From Atrichornis clamosus (Eukaryota; Chordata; Aves; Passeriformes; Menuridae): a stretch of 64,000 bases of DNA. Below are positions 39,101 to 48,333 of the stretch, one piece after another; positions within the stretch are counted from its first letter, which is position 1; each line of letters begins with the position of its first letter. The translations under genes and the position numbers were made by a program. Location of the stretch: NCBI GenBank assembly GCA_013400975.1, contig WBMZ01010857.1, forward strand, positions 47,376-111,375, in the 5' to 3' direction. Below the pieces are notes generated by a model. That model was given only the letters and a program-made list of their open reading frames with translations. It was not told the DNA's origin and did no database searches.

Positions 39101-39556
39101 GTGGCCGAGTATGAAACTGAGGGCATGGCTGCCAACGGAACCGGCATCCGAAGGCACTCTGTCTCAGAAATGACCTCCTGTATGGAGCTCCAGGGGTACT
39201 CCAACCTCACAACAATCATGGACAATGGTTCCAAGAGCTCCATGACAACCACAAAAGGCTCACTGCCAGCAGATCAGGAGAGGCCCAGCACTGGGTCAGT
39301 GCAATGCTCCAGCAAACTCAGCACAGCTGAGCAACAGAAAGGACTCTTCCACTCAATGGGTGACCCACACAGGTCTTTTGAGCTGGACAGAGACCCTTCC
39401 TTGGTTCCAGCCCCATCTTCCAGCCCCGAGAACATAGTGGATCAGATTTTGGAGTCAATTGACTCTGATTCTGAAGGCATTTTTATTGATTTTGGCCGAG
39501 GCTGTTCCAATTCATCAGCGTACAACGTGGACGTGAACAGACAAAGCATCATGTGA
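900..39556 (+). CDS. PRR5: PRR5 (Protor-1), mTORC2 subunit; 5'-partial, spliced from seven exons
   Basis: PRR5 binds Rictor and is an accessory subunit of mTOR complex 2, which phosphorylates AGC kinases such as AKT and SGK (known from the mammalian family). The frame is join(900-980, 6130-6178, 6851-6908, 12082-12173, 14269-14409, 36146-36284, 39006-39556), 1111 nt, giving 369 residues and a TGA. All introns are GT..AG and phases match. The first four to six exons encode the HbrB-like helical region, with near-identity to my recollection of human PRR5 at '[17 protein letters not shown]', '[20 protein letters not shown]' and '[13 protein letters not shown]'. The last exon encodes a low-complexity tail with conserved '[11 protein letters not shown]' and a terminal acidic block around '[14 protein letters not shown]'. 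The N-terminal exon or exons with the ATG lie upstream. The paralogue PRR5L is excluded, because it differs at these motifs and lacks the terminal block. No frameshift or stop is present, so the gene looks functional. Confidence 0.96.
981..6129 (+). other. PRR5 intron, 5.1 kb
   Basis: A GT..AG intron between the first two exons of the window. I see no recognisable transposon, RNA gene or coding exon. Open frames here are under 81 codons and look like chance. Confidence 0.85.
6130..6178 (+). CDS. PRR5: PRR5 coding exon (49 nt)
   Basis: The acceptor follows 'TTTTTAATACAG' and the donor is GTAGGC at 6179. The first base completes the split arginine codon. The exon then encodes 16 residues, '[16 protein letters not shown]', which belong to the first helices of the Rictor-binding HbrB-like region. 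The exon ends on a codon boundary. Confidence 0.95.
6179..6850 (+). other. PRR5 intron, 672 bp
   Basis: A GT..AG intron. It holds a short (TA)n run around 6352-6370, followed by two tandem copies of the 11-mer 'GCTAGTGAAAA' (6371-6392). Nothing else is recognisable. Confidence 0.85.
6851..6908 (+). CDS. PRR5: PRR5 coding exon (58 nt)
   Basis: The acceptor is 'TTATTTACAG' (6841-6850) and the donor is GTAACT at 6909. It encodes 19 residues, '[19 protein letters not shown]', plus the first base of a glycine codon. It is separated from the preceding exon by the shortest intron of the gene (672 bp). Confidence 0.95.
7530..7770 (+). mobile_element. CR1 LINE, 5'-truncated 3' tail
   Basis: Reads through the usual bird CR1 landmarks: 'TTAGAAAAAAATTG', 'AACAGCCTGTCCAGGGCAGTGG', 'GTGGAGTCACCA', 'GGTATTTAAAAGA', 'TTGATGATCTTGGAGGG' and 'CCAACCTAAATGATTCTG', ending 'TGTGATTCCAT'. 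It is diverged and non-coding. Confidence 0.9.
8996..9212 (-). mobile_element. CR1 LINE 3' tail
   Basis: The reverse complement of the CR1 3' end. It begins 'AATCACAGAATGGTTTGGG' and runs through 'CTTGAACAGTTCCAGGGATGG' and 'CAGGGAAGAATTTCTTCCTAA'. It is 5'-truncated, as is usual for CR1. Confidence 0.92.
9855..10497 (-). mobile_element. ERV LTR (probably solo), interrupted by gap
   Basis: Runs from 'GTCCTGGTTTATCTCCAGCC' through 'CATGGGCAGGCAGGTGTTCAG', 'CTTGGGAAGACAAACAC', the N run, 'ATGCTGAGCATGACACCAT', 'GTCCCCTCCCAGCTCCTTGTG' and 'CACAAATCCAAAACACAGCC' to 'CCCAAACCAGC'. I recall this arrangement as a high-copy LTR in neoavian genomes, read on the reverse strand, where the 'GTATGCTGAGCATGAC' block holds the TATA region. 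The ends are near 'GTCCTGGTTT' and 'AAACCAGC', but the precise TG/CA termini are not clear. No retroviral coding sequence adjoins it. Confidence 0.85.
10138..10216. other. Assembly gap (79 N)
   Basis: A run of 79 undetermined bases. It falls inside the ERV LTR at 9855-10497, where the family consensus I recall has a pyrimidine-rich stretch just before the TATA region. Confidence 0.99.
10499..10556. repeat. (ATT)n/(GTT)n microsatellite
   Basis: An imperfect trinucleotide tract of ATT and GTT units directly next to the ERV LTR end. It may have grown from, or served as, the LTR insertion site. Confidence 0.9.
12082..12173 (+). CDS. PRR5: PRR5 coding exon (92 nt)
   Basis: The acceptor is 'TTTTTGCAG' ending at 12081 and the donor is GTGAAA at 12174. 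The exon completes the split glycine and encodes '[15 protein letters not shown]' and '[15 protein letters not shown]', the most conserved stretch of the PRR5 family. The donor is the weakest-looking in the gene (GTGAAA rather than GTAAG). The reading frame stays open for 64 codons into the intron (see findings). Confidence 0.96.
12174..14268 (+). other. PRR5 intron, 2.1 kb
   Basis: The GT donor is at 12174 and the AG at 14267-14268. No transposon is recognised. The first 192 bases stay in frame with the upstream exon, with a stop at 12366-12368. Confidence 0.85.
14269..14409 (+). CDS. PRR5: PRR5 coding exon (141 nt, symmetric)
   Basis: The acceptor is 'TGTTTCCAAG' ending at 14268 and the donor is GTAAAT at 14410. 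It encodes 47 whole codons, beginning '[16 protein letters not shown]' and ending '[13 protein letters not shown]'. Because the exon is in phase 0 at both ends, skipping it would keep the frame. It matches the '[10 protein letters not shown]...VQMLLVLQ' region of mammalian PRR5. Confidence 0.96.
14541..14808. repeat. AT-rich degenerate minisatellite
   Basis: Repeated variations of 'TCCTAATATCTAAA' and 'TAATTATCTAATATCTAA' surround a core of TAATAATA-type sequence. Composition is about 80% A+T and the units are irregular. It starts about 130 bases after the donor of the 14269-14409 exon. Confidence 0.85.
15124..15158. repeat. (GT)17 microsatellite
   Basis: An uninterrupted TG/GT dinucleotide run within the large PRR5 intron. 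Confidence 0.97.
17741..17827. repeat. 44-bp tandem duplication
   Basis: Two adjacent copies (17741-17784 and 17785-17827) share 'AACACA', 'TATCTCTTGTG' and 'GGGATGAGG'. They differ at several positions, so the duplication is not recent. Confidence 0.85.
25600..26050 (+). mobile_element. CR1 LINE fragment lacking the terminal tail
   Basis: Contains CR1 landmarks upstream of the usual tail: 'CCACACCTGGAGTGCTGTGT', 'CCAGCTCTGGGCTCCTCAGG', 'AGAGAGCTGGGCCTGTTCAGC', 'TGGAGAAGAGA' and 'AGTGACAGGACCAGAGGCAA'. It stops near 'AGGAAACTGTTTTTGAGGGTG' without the final 200 bases ending in the ATTCTATG repeats. Either the 3' end has been deleted or it has decayed. Confidence 0.9.
29505..30322. mobile_element. 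ERV/LTR-associated internally reiterated repeat
   Basis: From 'CAAAACCTTAAAAACACCTTC' to 'AAGCTTGGCCATGCAAACCC'. The sequence contains several diverged units of roughly 40-50 bases with a core like 'CTGCTCCAGTGTGGGCTCCTCCACAGGCTGCAG' split across 29650-29960. I recall this block as a recurrent bird ERV-associated repeat, so it is not a gene even though frames of 136, 118 and 91 codons cross it. Family name and orientation are not assigned. Confidence 0.75.
31470..31690 (+). mobile_element. CR1 LINE 3' tail
   Basis: Contains 'AAATTCTTCCCTGTG', 'GTGAGGCCCTGGCACAGG', 'TTGCCCAGAGAAACTATGG' and 'GGTCCCTTCCAACCCAAAC', and ends 'CTGATTCTATGATTGTA' with the family's terminal repeats. Confidence 0.93.
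33019..33127. repeat. 57-bp tandem duplication with (TATC)-like tails
   Basis: Two copies, from 33019 and from 33076, each contain 'TGATGTAGGCAGGTG' and 'ATAGAT' and are followed by TATC/TCTG-rich sequence. This is probably slippage-driven growth of a short tandem repeat. Confidence 0.85.
36146..36284 (+). CDS. PRR5: PRR5 coding exon (139 nt)
   Basis: The acceptor is 'CTCTTTTTCAG' ending at 36145 and the donor is GTAAGA at 36285. It encodes 46 residues, including '[17 protein letters not shown]', '[17 protein letters not shown]' and 'HSACIL', plus the first base of a glutamate codon. It closes the HbrB-like region and follows the largest intron of the gene. Confidence 0.96.
36285..39005 (+). 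other. PRR5 intron, 2.7 kb
   Basis: A GT..AG intron before the terminal exon. No repeat family is recognised. Open frames of 94 and 121 codons (36858-37142 and 38322-38687) show no recognisable protein and no splice support. Confidence 0.8.
39006..39556 (+). CDS. PRR5: PRR5 terminal coding exon with stop codon
   Basis: The acceptor is 'TGTTTACAG' ending at 39005. The exon completes the split glutamate, then encodes 182 residues and a TGA at 39554-39556. Visible motifs in order are a basic patch '[11 protein letters not shown]', '[17 protein letters not shown]', '[17 protein letters not shown]', a serine/threonine-rich linker, and the conserved C-terminal block '[13 protein letters not shown]' followed by '[14 protein letters not shown]', ending in 'RQSIM'. 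GC content is higher than in the flanking introns, as expected for coding sequence. The linker is poor in proline compared with the human protein. Confidence 0.96.
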
Positions 39557-40150
39557 AGGATATTGGGAGACAAACCTTGGGTTTTAATATTATATATGAA
39601 AGTTACTAAGGCAGTGAGTCAGACTGTGGGCAAGCTGTCTATGCCTGGGCAGAACCTCTGCCATGTCATCACAGCTGTGCTGAACAAACACAAGTTTACA
39701 GCAGGTGGGAAACTGCTGAGGGAGAAGAAACTCCAACCATTTCTCCCTGTCCCTGTGACCCTGCAGTCGGATTTCCTATTTCTTTATAAACTTAGGGGTT
39801 CACAAGCTGACAAGTGTCTGGTAAAATGCTATTAGTGCAGCAGTCAGTGTTCATTCAGTAAAACAGCCCAGCAAATATCTGTGCTCATTTTTAATTTTCT
39901 AAGGAGATTTCCTGCAGGTGACAGGTTGTTCTCTGAACTGTAACACCTCAGCCAGAGTAGAAACACATTCTTTAAAAAACAAGCAAACAAACGAACAAAT
40001 CCAAAAGGCTGCGGGCCTTCATGCCACAGAATATAGTAATAAAGAAGTCTCTTTTAATCTTTTTCTTGTACATTCCTGTATGCACTCCTTTGCCTAATGG
40101 TGAGTTAGAGTTCTTGAAGAAAGGCAAATAAACAGAAATGTGCTTCCTGA
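39557..40150 (+). other. PRR5: PRR5 3' UTR (proximal extent inferred)
   Basis: Untranslated sequence downstream of the TGA. AATAAA hexamers are at 40038-40043 and 40127-40132. The second is followed within about 20-45 bases by a GT-rich stretch (around 40150-40185), so cleavage near 40150 is the best guess. A third AATAAA at 40542-40547, also followed by GT-rich sequence, could give a longer UTR. Transcript ends cannot be fixed from DNA alone. Confidence 0.6.
40127..40132 (+). promoter_or_regulatory. Candidate poly(A) signal (AATAAA) of PRR5
   Basis: A canonical hexamer 571 bases after the stop codon, with a GT-rich downstream element. It is preferred over 40038-40043, whose downstream sequence is less GT-rich, but both may be used. 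Confidence 0.5.
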
Positions 40151-40541
40151 TATCACGTGATGCCTCGTGTCTCATGTTGTTTCACAGCCAATACCTTGTG
40201 TCTGTGAGAGTTGTCTCAAAATTGACTTCTAAGGTCATGTTCATTTGCTCTGAATGTGGCAGAGTAATCTGCACTGTCAACTCCTGGAGTACCTGTTGTA
40301 TGGAGAGATTCCATCATAGTTCAATTTACTTGTTTCCTAAATGAATTAATATATGGCCTCTCAGGGGAAATCCTCATTATATATTTTTATTCTTAAAGAA
40401 ATACCATAACACATCTGCTGTCAATTATGTATTTGGACAGCGTGAACCTTGCAGCTCTTGTCATCCTGAGCACTCCCAGCTCTTTGATTCTCCCTCACAG
40501 TAACATGGTGGTGTAAGAGCTGTGTCAGTAATTTTGCAGAG

Positions 40542-40547
40542 AATAAA
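40542..40547 (+). promoter_or_regulatory. Alternative distal poly(A) signal (AATAAA)
   Basis: A canonical hexamer about 1 kb after the stop. It is followed by 'GATGTGAAG' and then 'TGTGTGATAGAGTTTTGG', a plausible downstream GU-rich element. It could terminate a longer PRR5 mRNA. Confidence 0.35.
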
Positions 40548-42937
40548 TACACATGATGTGAAGTAGAAATCCTGCTGTGTGATAGAGTTTTGGTTGGGGG
40601 ATTTTGCAGGGAAGGCCACTCCATTCTGGGTCTGTGCTTTGGAGGGAGGAGTCAGTCAATATCTCCTGAGCTGCTAAGCAGATACTGGTGTTTGGTTTGG
40701 TCTGGCAGTGCCTGCTGTTTTTCTTAGGTGCTCAGGGACTCTCTAGCTTTGCTCTGCACTTGCACGGCTGACCCCAGCATTTGCCAAACTCTTCCCCAGG
40801 CTTTGATTGTGTTTCTAGGCTCAAGGCCCCACTTCTGACAATTTCCTTTGGCCTCACTACATGATCTTTTGGAAAGTGTTAGCTCAGTCTTTTGCTACCA
40901 CCCTGCGTCTCTGCTGGAGATTTCAGCTGCTGGATAGATGTGCAGGCTGCCCATAATCAGAGACTTGAGAAGCTCAGAAGCCAGGTGAAGAAGGAGTCAC
41001 AAAAATGACGCAGGGGTTTGGTGCCTGTTTTGCTTCAATGTGTTCAGCAAATTCAGCTGTGCAGCCTGCCCTACAGGTAGGCACTTAAGTTAGATCATAC
41101 TTAGAAGTTTCTCTTAGGCAGAGATAAATAATTGCTTCTACACCTGAAAGTTTCCCACCTCAGCCAGGTAACACACGATGTGGGGCAGAACCAGTGAGGA
41201 GGGGCTAAACACCAACTGCCTGAAGCGCAGGTGCAGCAGAACATACCCTCAGTGAGAGCAACTCCAGTGTCTGGGGGAACCTCTGAGGTCCAGTAAACGA
41301 AATGGCTTAGGAAGCAGGCAGTCAGACTGTCCCTCCAGAATTGCAGCTAAAAGTTGCAGATTATCAGGTCATCCATTTGATCAATCCCTGGCCGTGGCAA
41401 GAGCTGCACAATCCTACAGTGGTACTCCATGGCACATTCACAAGTATGTTGGCAACTTGCTCAATTTGAGGTTTATCTGTTTCCTACCAAGGGGTCTTTG
41501 CCCACCCTCTCCTTGCTGAAGAGTATGATGAGCCCTCAGTCTCAAGGAACACTTGGTGCTTTCTTTGGCCCTGTACAAACCGCAGGAGAGAGTTAAACTC
41601 TCTCTGAAATTGGATCCAGTACATGACAGGAGTGATGATTTCCAAAAGTGTCTTAAAGAGGTACAAACCACCATGCTGGCACCCTCAGTCTCCACCCTCA
41701 TTCTTTCTGACACTGTTCTGTTTCCCAAATTATTGTTTAATTTGGAGAAAAAGAGTATCCACAGCCTTATTCTAAGGACATAGTGCAGGGGAGGAGAAGA
41801 TAAGATTCAAATCCCTATTAGAAAACATAAAAAATGCAGTGGCTCAAGGCCTCTGCACACCTTCTTCCCTTAAGGAACTTTAAATGTATTAAGAGTCATA
41901 AGCATAATTATTGGGGAATGTTTAAGCACAGTTTCAATGGAGGAAAGAAGAGGACTGCTAGGACCCTCCCCGCATGAGCTTTTGCGTAGTTAGTTCCCTC
42001 TGCTGTGATGGAAGACCATGAATTCTCTGGTATGCTTGCACACATGGAGATAGTGAATGAAAATCCTCATCTGTTTGTTTTAGAAGATAATTTAGAGACT
42101 GGGCTCAAGACAGTGACTGCATAAGAGGAGTTCTCCTAATGGCCACCTCAGAAAGCCTCAAGGAGAAGCAGGATTTAGGAAATAACCTTGTCCTCAGTGT
42201 TTCCAGTTGTCCAAGACAGGCAGCCTGGCATGGGTTCACTTCGCCTTCTCACATGCACTGTGAGGTCAACTGGCTGTCCTGGGGCACGGGAGCATTGCAG
42301 CCCAGCACATCCAACTAGTCTTTACATTTCCAGCTCTTAGAGTGAGGTCTTCAGAGACACAGCTCTAGCAGCAGCAGCAGAAGGATCTTCTGGAGGCTCT
42401 CATTAGCAGCACAGAGACTCTTCAGAAGATACAGCCTAAGGCCACTTCACCAGGACCACATTGGAGAAGGAAAGAAAAGGGAAATCCAACCCAGCCCCAC
42501 CCCCACCCCCAAAACAGATTACCAGCTGTGATAGGGTTAAATGAGTATTTAAGGAGGTTGGGTTCAATGACACCTACTGGGATTCAGTACTTCTTGTTAG
42601 GTATTGGGATGACGTGTGAGTGCTGCTGAGTTGAAGTAAAAGGCTTTAGGATGAAGAGGCTCTCAGTTGGCTTCAATTAACGTAAGTTACCGTGATGATA
42701 CTGTAATGGAACAGGCTGAGCTGTGGTTTAGAGCTTACTAAATTAAATTGGTCACTGATAACAAATGTGGTATTCACAGAAGTGCTTTGTCTCCTATGCT
42801 GCAGCGCTACTTCTGAGGTAAGGAGTAAATAAGGAACAAATGCATTTTGACTTCCAGGGTTCAAGCTGCACTTTCAGGGCTATTTTTTAATTAAATAAAA
42901 CATTATCAACTCAGCAGGCTTGTTATGAAGACTGAAA

Positions 42938-43016
42938 ATCACAGAATGGCTAAGGTTGAAAGGCACTACCAGTAGGGTCATGTGGTCCCACCTCCCTGCT
43001 CAAGCAGGGTGAAAAT
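42938..43016 (-). mobile_element. CR1 LINE, very short tail fragment
   Basis: Begins 'AAAATCACAGAATGGCTAAGG' and includes 'GGTCATGTGGTCCCACCTCC' and 'TGCTCAAGCAGGG', the reverse complement of the last 80 bases or so of a CR1. Confidence 0.85.
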
Positions 43017-45966
43017 ATCTGAAGTCAGAGTTCAGGTCCCTATTGCAACAGTGATAGGGTGACATTTTGTCTCTCCTTTAAGTTTATGTTAAAATGTATA
43101 GGCAGATATGACTGAAAATTGTAAAACTGGATGTGGTGGTCAAAATGACCAAGCCCAGTGTTCCCTGACTTTAAATGCTGCACAGATGTGAGACTACCTT
43201 CTAGTAATCCAGTGCAGGCAGGTCAGGGATATGGTGCTCTTAGAGACAAACCATGGAGTCATTATGAAGGAGGAATGTGTGTCAAAGGGAATATTGTAGG
43301 TTCTTGCCAAAATATATTTATGAAATGATGGACTTTGAGCTTTCAAATACTGCTACAGGGCAGTGTTACTCAAGCTTTGCCCTAAAGGGGCATTCTGAGT
43401 ATGCCGGTTATTCCTCTCCACCCTTCCCCTGTTACAATAAACTGTGGCATTTGTATCCTAATCCAAGAATCAAAAGCTGCTCTCCCCCTGGTTGGAACAG
43501 GTTCCAAAGTCCTATGAAGGGTAATATAGAGCAATAGATAGCACTTAAAGATCCTGTCATCTGGCACTGCGCGGTGAACGTTATGCAAGCGAAAGGAACT
43601 GAGAGACTAAAAGAGACTAACCTAATGAACAGCTGCTGAGCTCTGTGGAGAAGTAATACAGCTCCCTGGAGCACTGCTGGAAATAGAATAATTGGCTGCA
43701 AATAATGCTGTCCAAATAGAGGGCTTTTCTGTCATAGAAATTGAGAAAATTACTTCCATTATTCAGTTAGCTTCTGGCACATTGGTTTTGGTGGTGCTTT
43801 TGACTAAATCTGAACCTCTGAGCTGTGGTTACACCGGTGCTGCAGGCCACCTTCTCCTAAGGCCCTTATACAGATACATGAGTATGCAAAAATAACATCT
43901 CTCTACAGTCCTGGTCAGAGATGTATGGATTGCCTCTTTACTAGGATAATATAATGCAAGAACATCTTGGAAATGAAGATATCAGAAAGCCTTTAGTGTT
44001 ATTTTTGAGCTCTGGTCTGCAGAGGTGTGACTGTCATTCCAGAACTTCGAGAAAAGTACCAAGATCTGGAGGCAAGGAGCAGAAACCCAGATATAAATTG
44101 AGCCAGCAGTGCTGCAAATAACATATGTAGCCATTTTAATAATACATAAATCCTTGTCACCATCCAGGAGAAAAAAATATTTGGTTTGCAGTTGTAGTCT
44201 TGTTTGCACCTTTCCACAAAGGAAAAAATACACTTTTTAACTGAGAATAAATATATTTTGTGCCAAAGAGCACTGGAGGCATCCAAGGTGGATCCCAGTC
44301 TCTCCATATGGCCAGGAGGACCTCAGGCTCTGCCTGTTCTCTGATTGAACCTTTGAGGGATGGAGATTATACCAAATGATTGAACTCCCCAAGCTGTTGA
44401 GAGAAGTCCCAGAAAGTAGTTCAGATGTTTTGAGTGGTCCCAGAATACCACAAAGGAGTGAATGCGAACTCCCCTGGGTGCTGTGCTGTTGGCCTGGTTG
44501 CTTCATCCAAAACAGTGGCTAAACTTGACTGGCTTTATCAATTAGGCTAATGAGTTATCTCCCTGCACTCCCCTGCCTCACTTAAAGATCCTGCTTACTC
44601 CTCTGTGTCACCCTCAGAAGGCACCTCTTGGGGTGAGCAGCAGAAAGGAGCTGGCTTTGACAGTGTATCTCAATGTCATAATTACACTAGAATTTTAATA
44701 TTCTCCAGGCAAGTAACTTAACTAGTAATTAATAATGAGAACAGCCTGTTCTTTCCCAAATGATGCCCCCTCGGGTGCTGTGTTCATCGTTGAAGTAGCA
44801 AGTTGGCTGCTTGCCTGCCTATAGCAGGATTGCCTACCTGAAAGAGGAGCTGCCAGGATGTCCTGCCAAAGCCACAGGAGAGAGGGAAGGGAAAACTGGG
44901 TGTTTGAACAGCCCTGGAACTGCTTAACTAAAAAACCTGCCAGAAGTTTATTGTTACTTACTTGCCTTTGTTAGATAAGGCACTGGAGGTTAAGCCTCCA
45001 TTTCTCTTACTGAGGGTCTGCATCTGCATTTTCAGCTTAAGGTTGTGAACTCTTCCAGAATATATTAATTTCCTAATTATTTTAGGATGATATATTTTTC
45101 CCTTACAAAAACAAATAGTCTTAGGCAGAGTTTTACCCATATTTCAAAATGCAATCCTTTAAAAATACAATAATAATACTCTAAAACACAGTAATAATAC
45201 TATAAAAAGTAACCTTCTGAACTCTGGGTTTGGAAATCAGGATTTGAAGAGAACCCTTAGGGCACTGTTGTTGTTACAATGAAGATTTGTCGGGATCAGA
45301 TTGCTGGGCTAGAATTCAGATACTGAGGTGACTTAATTCCATGTCCTCTGTGGGTATTTTGTATAAATTTAAGTCTCTTAATAGCTCTATACTTCTTCAA
45401 AACACAGGGATCATGTCTTACCTGTCTTTCTTACATTTCAAATTATTGAGTGGATTGTCCATTGCTTGAAGTTTTCATGTGCACGGCAAGAGGAGAGGAG
45501 GCAGTGTGTTGGAGAATGATTAAATGTAAATTAGCAATGCATCTGTAACACTTGTGTATTTAATTGTGGGGTCATCATATACTTTTAATGTAGTGGCACC
45601 ACTGACTTAGGTCTGCACATGCTAATTGATTCTATGCATCAACCATTCCCTATATATCTACATGTCTTGTTTGGCTTTCCTCAAGAACAATCCTCTCTGA
45701 CATGTTTACAGTGTCACTAGGTTTGCTTTCTTTAGCTAATGTTAACCTCTGTGAGCTCTGAGCACTTCCATGACTTTTTCTTCCAGTCCATGTGCTCTTT
45801 TTACCAGCTTTGAGCTTCTTATTGCCCATTACTGTGGATAGTTTAGGTCCCTTTGAAATTCCTCATGTTCAGTCAGGCCTGAATATGCTCAGTAACCCTC
45901 AGGAGCAAGTATTTCTGCTTCATGCTTCATTCATCTCTTCCAATCAAAAAACTGGAAAGCATTAGG

Positions 45967-46570
45967 TGTTGAGGTCACTCCACCAGCCGGTGAACCAGGG
46001 AAAGTGGCTGAGACCGGCTGGTGGAAAAACTCAGGTATTTGAAAAATATATCTGTTCAAAAGAAAGGCCCCTCCCACAAATCCTTGCGGTTGGAATGTAA
46101 CCTTACCCCCCAGCCCCTCTAATAAGATTAAAACTACCTCTCCCAGCAGCCTGTGTGGCTGCTTCCTGCCCTGGTCCTCTGCCCTGCCCCTTCCCTCTGC
46201 TCACTGGCTCCCTTCCCCGGCTCCGCCTTTGCACCGCCCCTGTGCCCTCAGACCCCTCTCTAAAAGCAGTGTCCCCACGTGCTTCGCTCTCTTCGCTCGC
46301 CCATGCTTTTCATGAATAAACCATCTCCGTGGAACTCGGCAAGCGGAGGGCCCTCCTGACTCCTTGTCTCTGGTAATTTGAGCTATCTGCCATAGGGTGT
46401 GGGGTGCGTGCCACCAGCGCCTACCAGCAGCGCAGGGCAGAGAGAGGGGTGTGCTAGCAGATAAAACTACACCCGATCTGTCCCTCTCTTGAGACAGGTT
46501 GGGGAACACAGCAGCTACCTCCGACTGCCCCATTGAGCCCCCACAATCTAAACCCTATGGGCTTGCCACA
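45967..46570 (+). mobile_element. Solo LTR, copy 1 of an inverted pair (604 bp)
   Basis: Begins TGTTGAGG and ends GCCACA (TG..CA). Flanks are ATTAGG (45961-45966) and ATAAGG (46571-46576), a 6-bp target-site duplication with one mismatch. A poly(A) signal AATAAA lies at 46315-46320, 57 bases after a TATA-like 'TCTCTAAAAGCAG'. No gag, pol or env frame and no second LTR in the same orientation flank it, so it is a solo LTR. A 6-bp TSD fits an ERVK-like (class II) family, but the family name is not assigned. It is about 95% identical by eye to the inverse copy at 50131-50736. Confidence 0.92.
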
Positions 46571-46576
46571 ATAAGG

Positions 46577-48333
46577 CTCAATTTCCAAAGAAGAAAATTT
46601 ATCTTCTCACTTGCAGTAGTTCTATGGAAATTTGAGATTATAATATTCTGTTTTTCATGATCACTCGAACTGTTTTTTTTCCAGATACAGATGTAAAGGT
46701 TGCTAGTTTGTGAGCTTCTGGATCTTACCCTCAATCATTAAAATACAGATACCATATTTGTGCTCTCCAGTTCTCTACAGCAATGGCTGTCTGTCAGAAA
46801 TACTGCGCTGGCTGTGAATTATTAAGCCACTGCATTTTAAACCTCATGGGTACACAGTCATATATCTGGGAGGTAACATACTACAGGAAGCTGGACAAGT
46901 TGGTAACCCTTGGGGTATCCACAGGCAATCCTTTTAAATGTTAAGATAGAGTAGGAAAAGTAGAAATGGAAATGCCCCACATAAAAATTGGAAGCAGGTT
47001 GGCATGTGGGTGCTAGAGATGACAAAAGATGCAAAACATTTAAAGGCAAAACTTAACTGACTTCAAATGCACTTTAGATTAGATATTAGAAAAAGTTCTT
47101 CCCTGTGAGGGTGGTGAGGCCCTTACACAGGTTGCCCAGAGAAGTTGTGGCTGCCCCACCTGGTCCAGGTGAGGTTGGATGGGGTTTGGAGCAATCTGGT
47201 CTAGTGGAAGGTGTCCCTGCCCATGGCAGATGGTTGGAACTGGGTGATCTTTAACGTCCCTTCCAACCCAGGCTGTTCTGTGATTCTAAGATCTCATCTG
47301 ACGTCTGTGCCACCAGCTTCGTAATGACCCTATTCTGAAATCTTGTTCAAACCTCCCTGGGGAAGGAGGGTGAACAGAAATTATTCCAAAGAAAAAATTG
47401 TACACAGCTCTTGAGTAGAGAATTTTGTAAGACTTGTGAGGGGAGGAATATCTCAGGGTAAAGGAGAAGAACATTTTCAGTTCCACTGGTTCAATTTAAA
47501 ACCTGATTTGTCATACAAATATTCTCAATCTTTGGCAAAATTGGCTTTTAAAATTATTTTTAACAGCTTTTTGTGTCATTCACTCCAGAATTGAGGAGTG
47601 GTGGCAGCTGAGTACATGGTACAGCTAACAAACTAGGCAGTGCTCAAGTGGATAAAAGTTTTCTGAAGAAAACTCCAGATTCCTAGGGCATGTTGACTGA
47701 GGGGAGGAAGAAAGGGCTTTGTTGCACAAACATTCCTGCAGCTCCCCAGCCTCTGCTATGCACAACGAGAGGGAAGGAGACCAGCTGTACTCTCTGGGAT
47801 ATGATGAACATTGCTGAGAAAAACAAGCTTGGGACATTGGTTATTTTCCAGATTCATTTCTCCCTCACTTAGGTCAAACACCAAAGACTGTGTTCCTGCA
47901 CAAAATGGCATTTGGGTACCAACTTTTACTCTGTCAGATCTGTATGCAGCCAGACATATCTGTGACCCTCTTTAACATCCTATAAACAATTGCTGGTTAT
48001 TGACAGAAAGCCCTAATATTTTGAAATTGGTCTTGCATGGGTCAAGCCCTGGAAGGTACTATAGATGCATCTACAACATATGGATCCATCCAGATCATTT
48101 CACTAAGCTCATCCATGGAGCATCAGAGACCCTTCTGCAATCAGAGACTGCAGCATCTGGCACAGCTCAGGATCTGGCCCTGTCAGCCCAGGACTGGCAA
48201 ACGGTGTTGAAACAGAGTAAAACTGGTGCCACACTTATCAGAAGAGACTGCATGCTGATGCTTCCTGTTTACATGTGCAGTCTCTAAAGGCCTAGCATGT
48301 GGTTACCATAAGACTTGGGCAAACTCAACTTTC
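46577..48333. other. Sequence between LTR copy 1 and the central LTR
   Basis: Contains only the CR1 tail at 47078-47290. No retroviral protein motif is visible, which argues that the flanking LTRs do not bound one provirus. Confidence 0.7.
47078..47290 (+). mobile_element. CR1 LINE 3' tail
   Basis: Contains 'TTAGATATTAGAAAAAGTTC', 'AGGTTGCCCAGAGAAG', 'TGGAAGGTGTCCCTGCCCAT' and 'CTTCCAACCCAGGCTGTTCTG', ending 'TGTGATTCTAAGAT'. It lies between the two inverted LTR copies. Confidence 0.93.

Larger units (their letters stand above)
40151..45960. other. Intergenic sequence downstream of PRR5
   Basis: Holds a possible distal poly(A) site (40542) and one short CR1 fragment (42938-43016). I recognised no exon, RNA gene or other transposon. 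Open frames are at most about 100 codons and look like chance. Confidence 0.7.

Noticed and set aside
900..39556. Assignment to the paralogue PRR5L
   Set aside because: The exons carry PRR5-type motifs ('QRKGLPD', '[15 protein letters not shown]', '[14 protein letters not shown]'). PRR5L, as I recall it, differs at the first two and lacks the last.
46201..46533. Open frame of 110 codons on the reverse strand, and its counterpart at 50108-50443
   Set aside because: Both are the same LTR sequence read in the same sense relative to the element. They have no domain and are explained by the solo LTRs.
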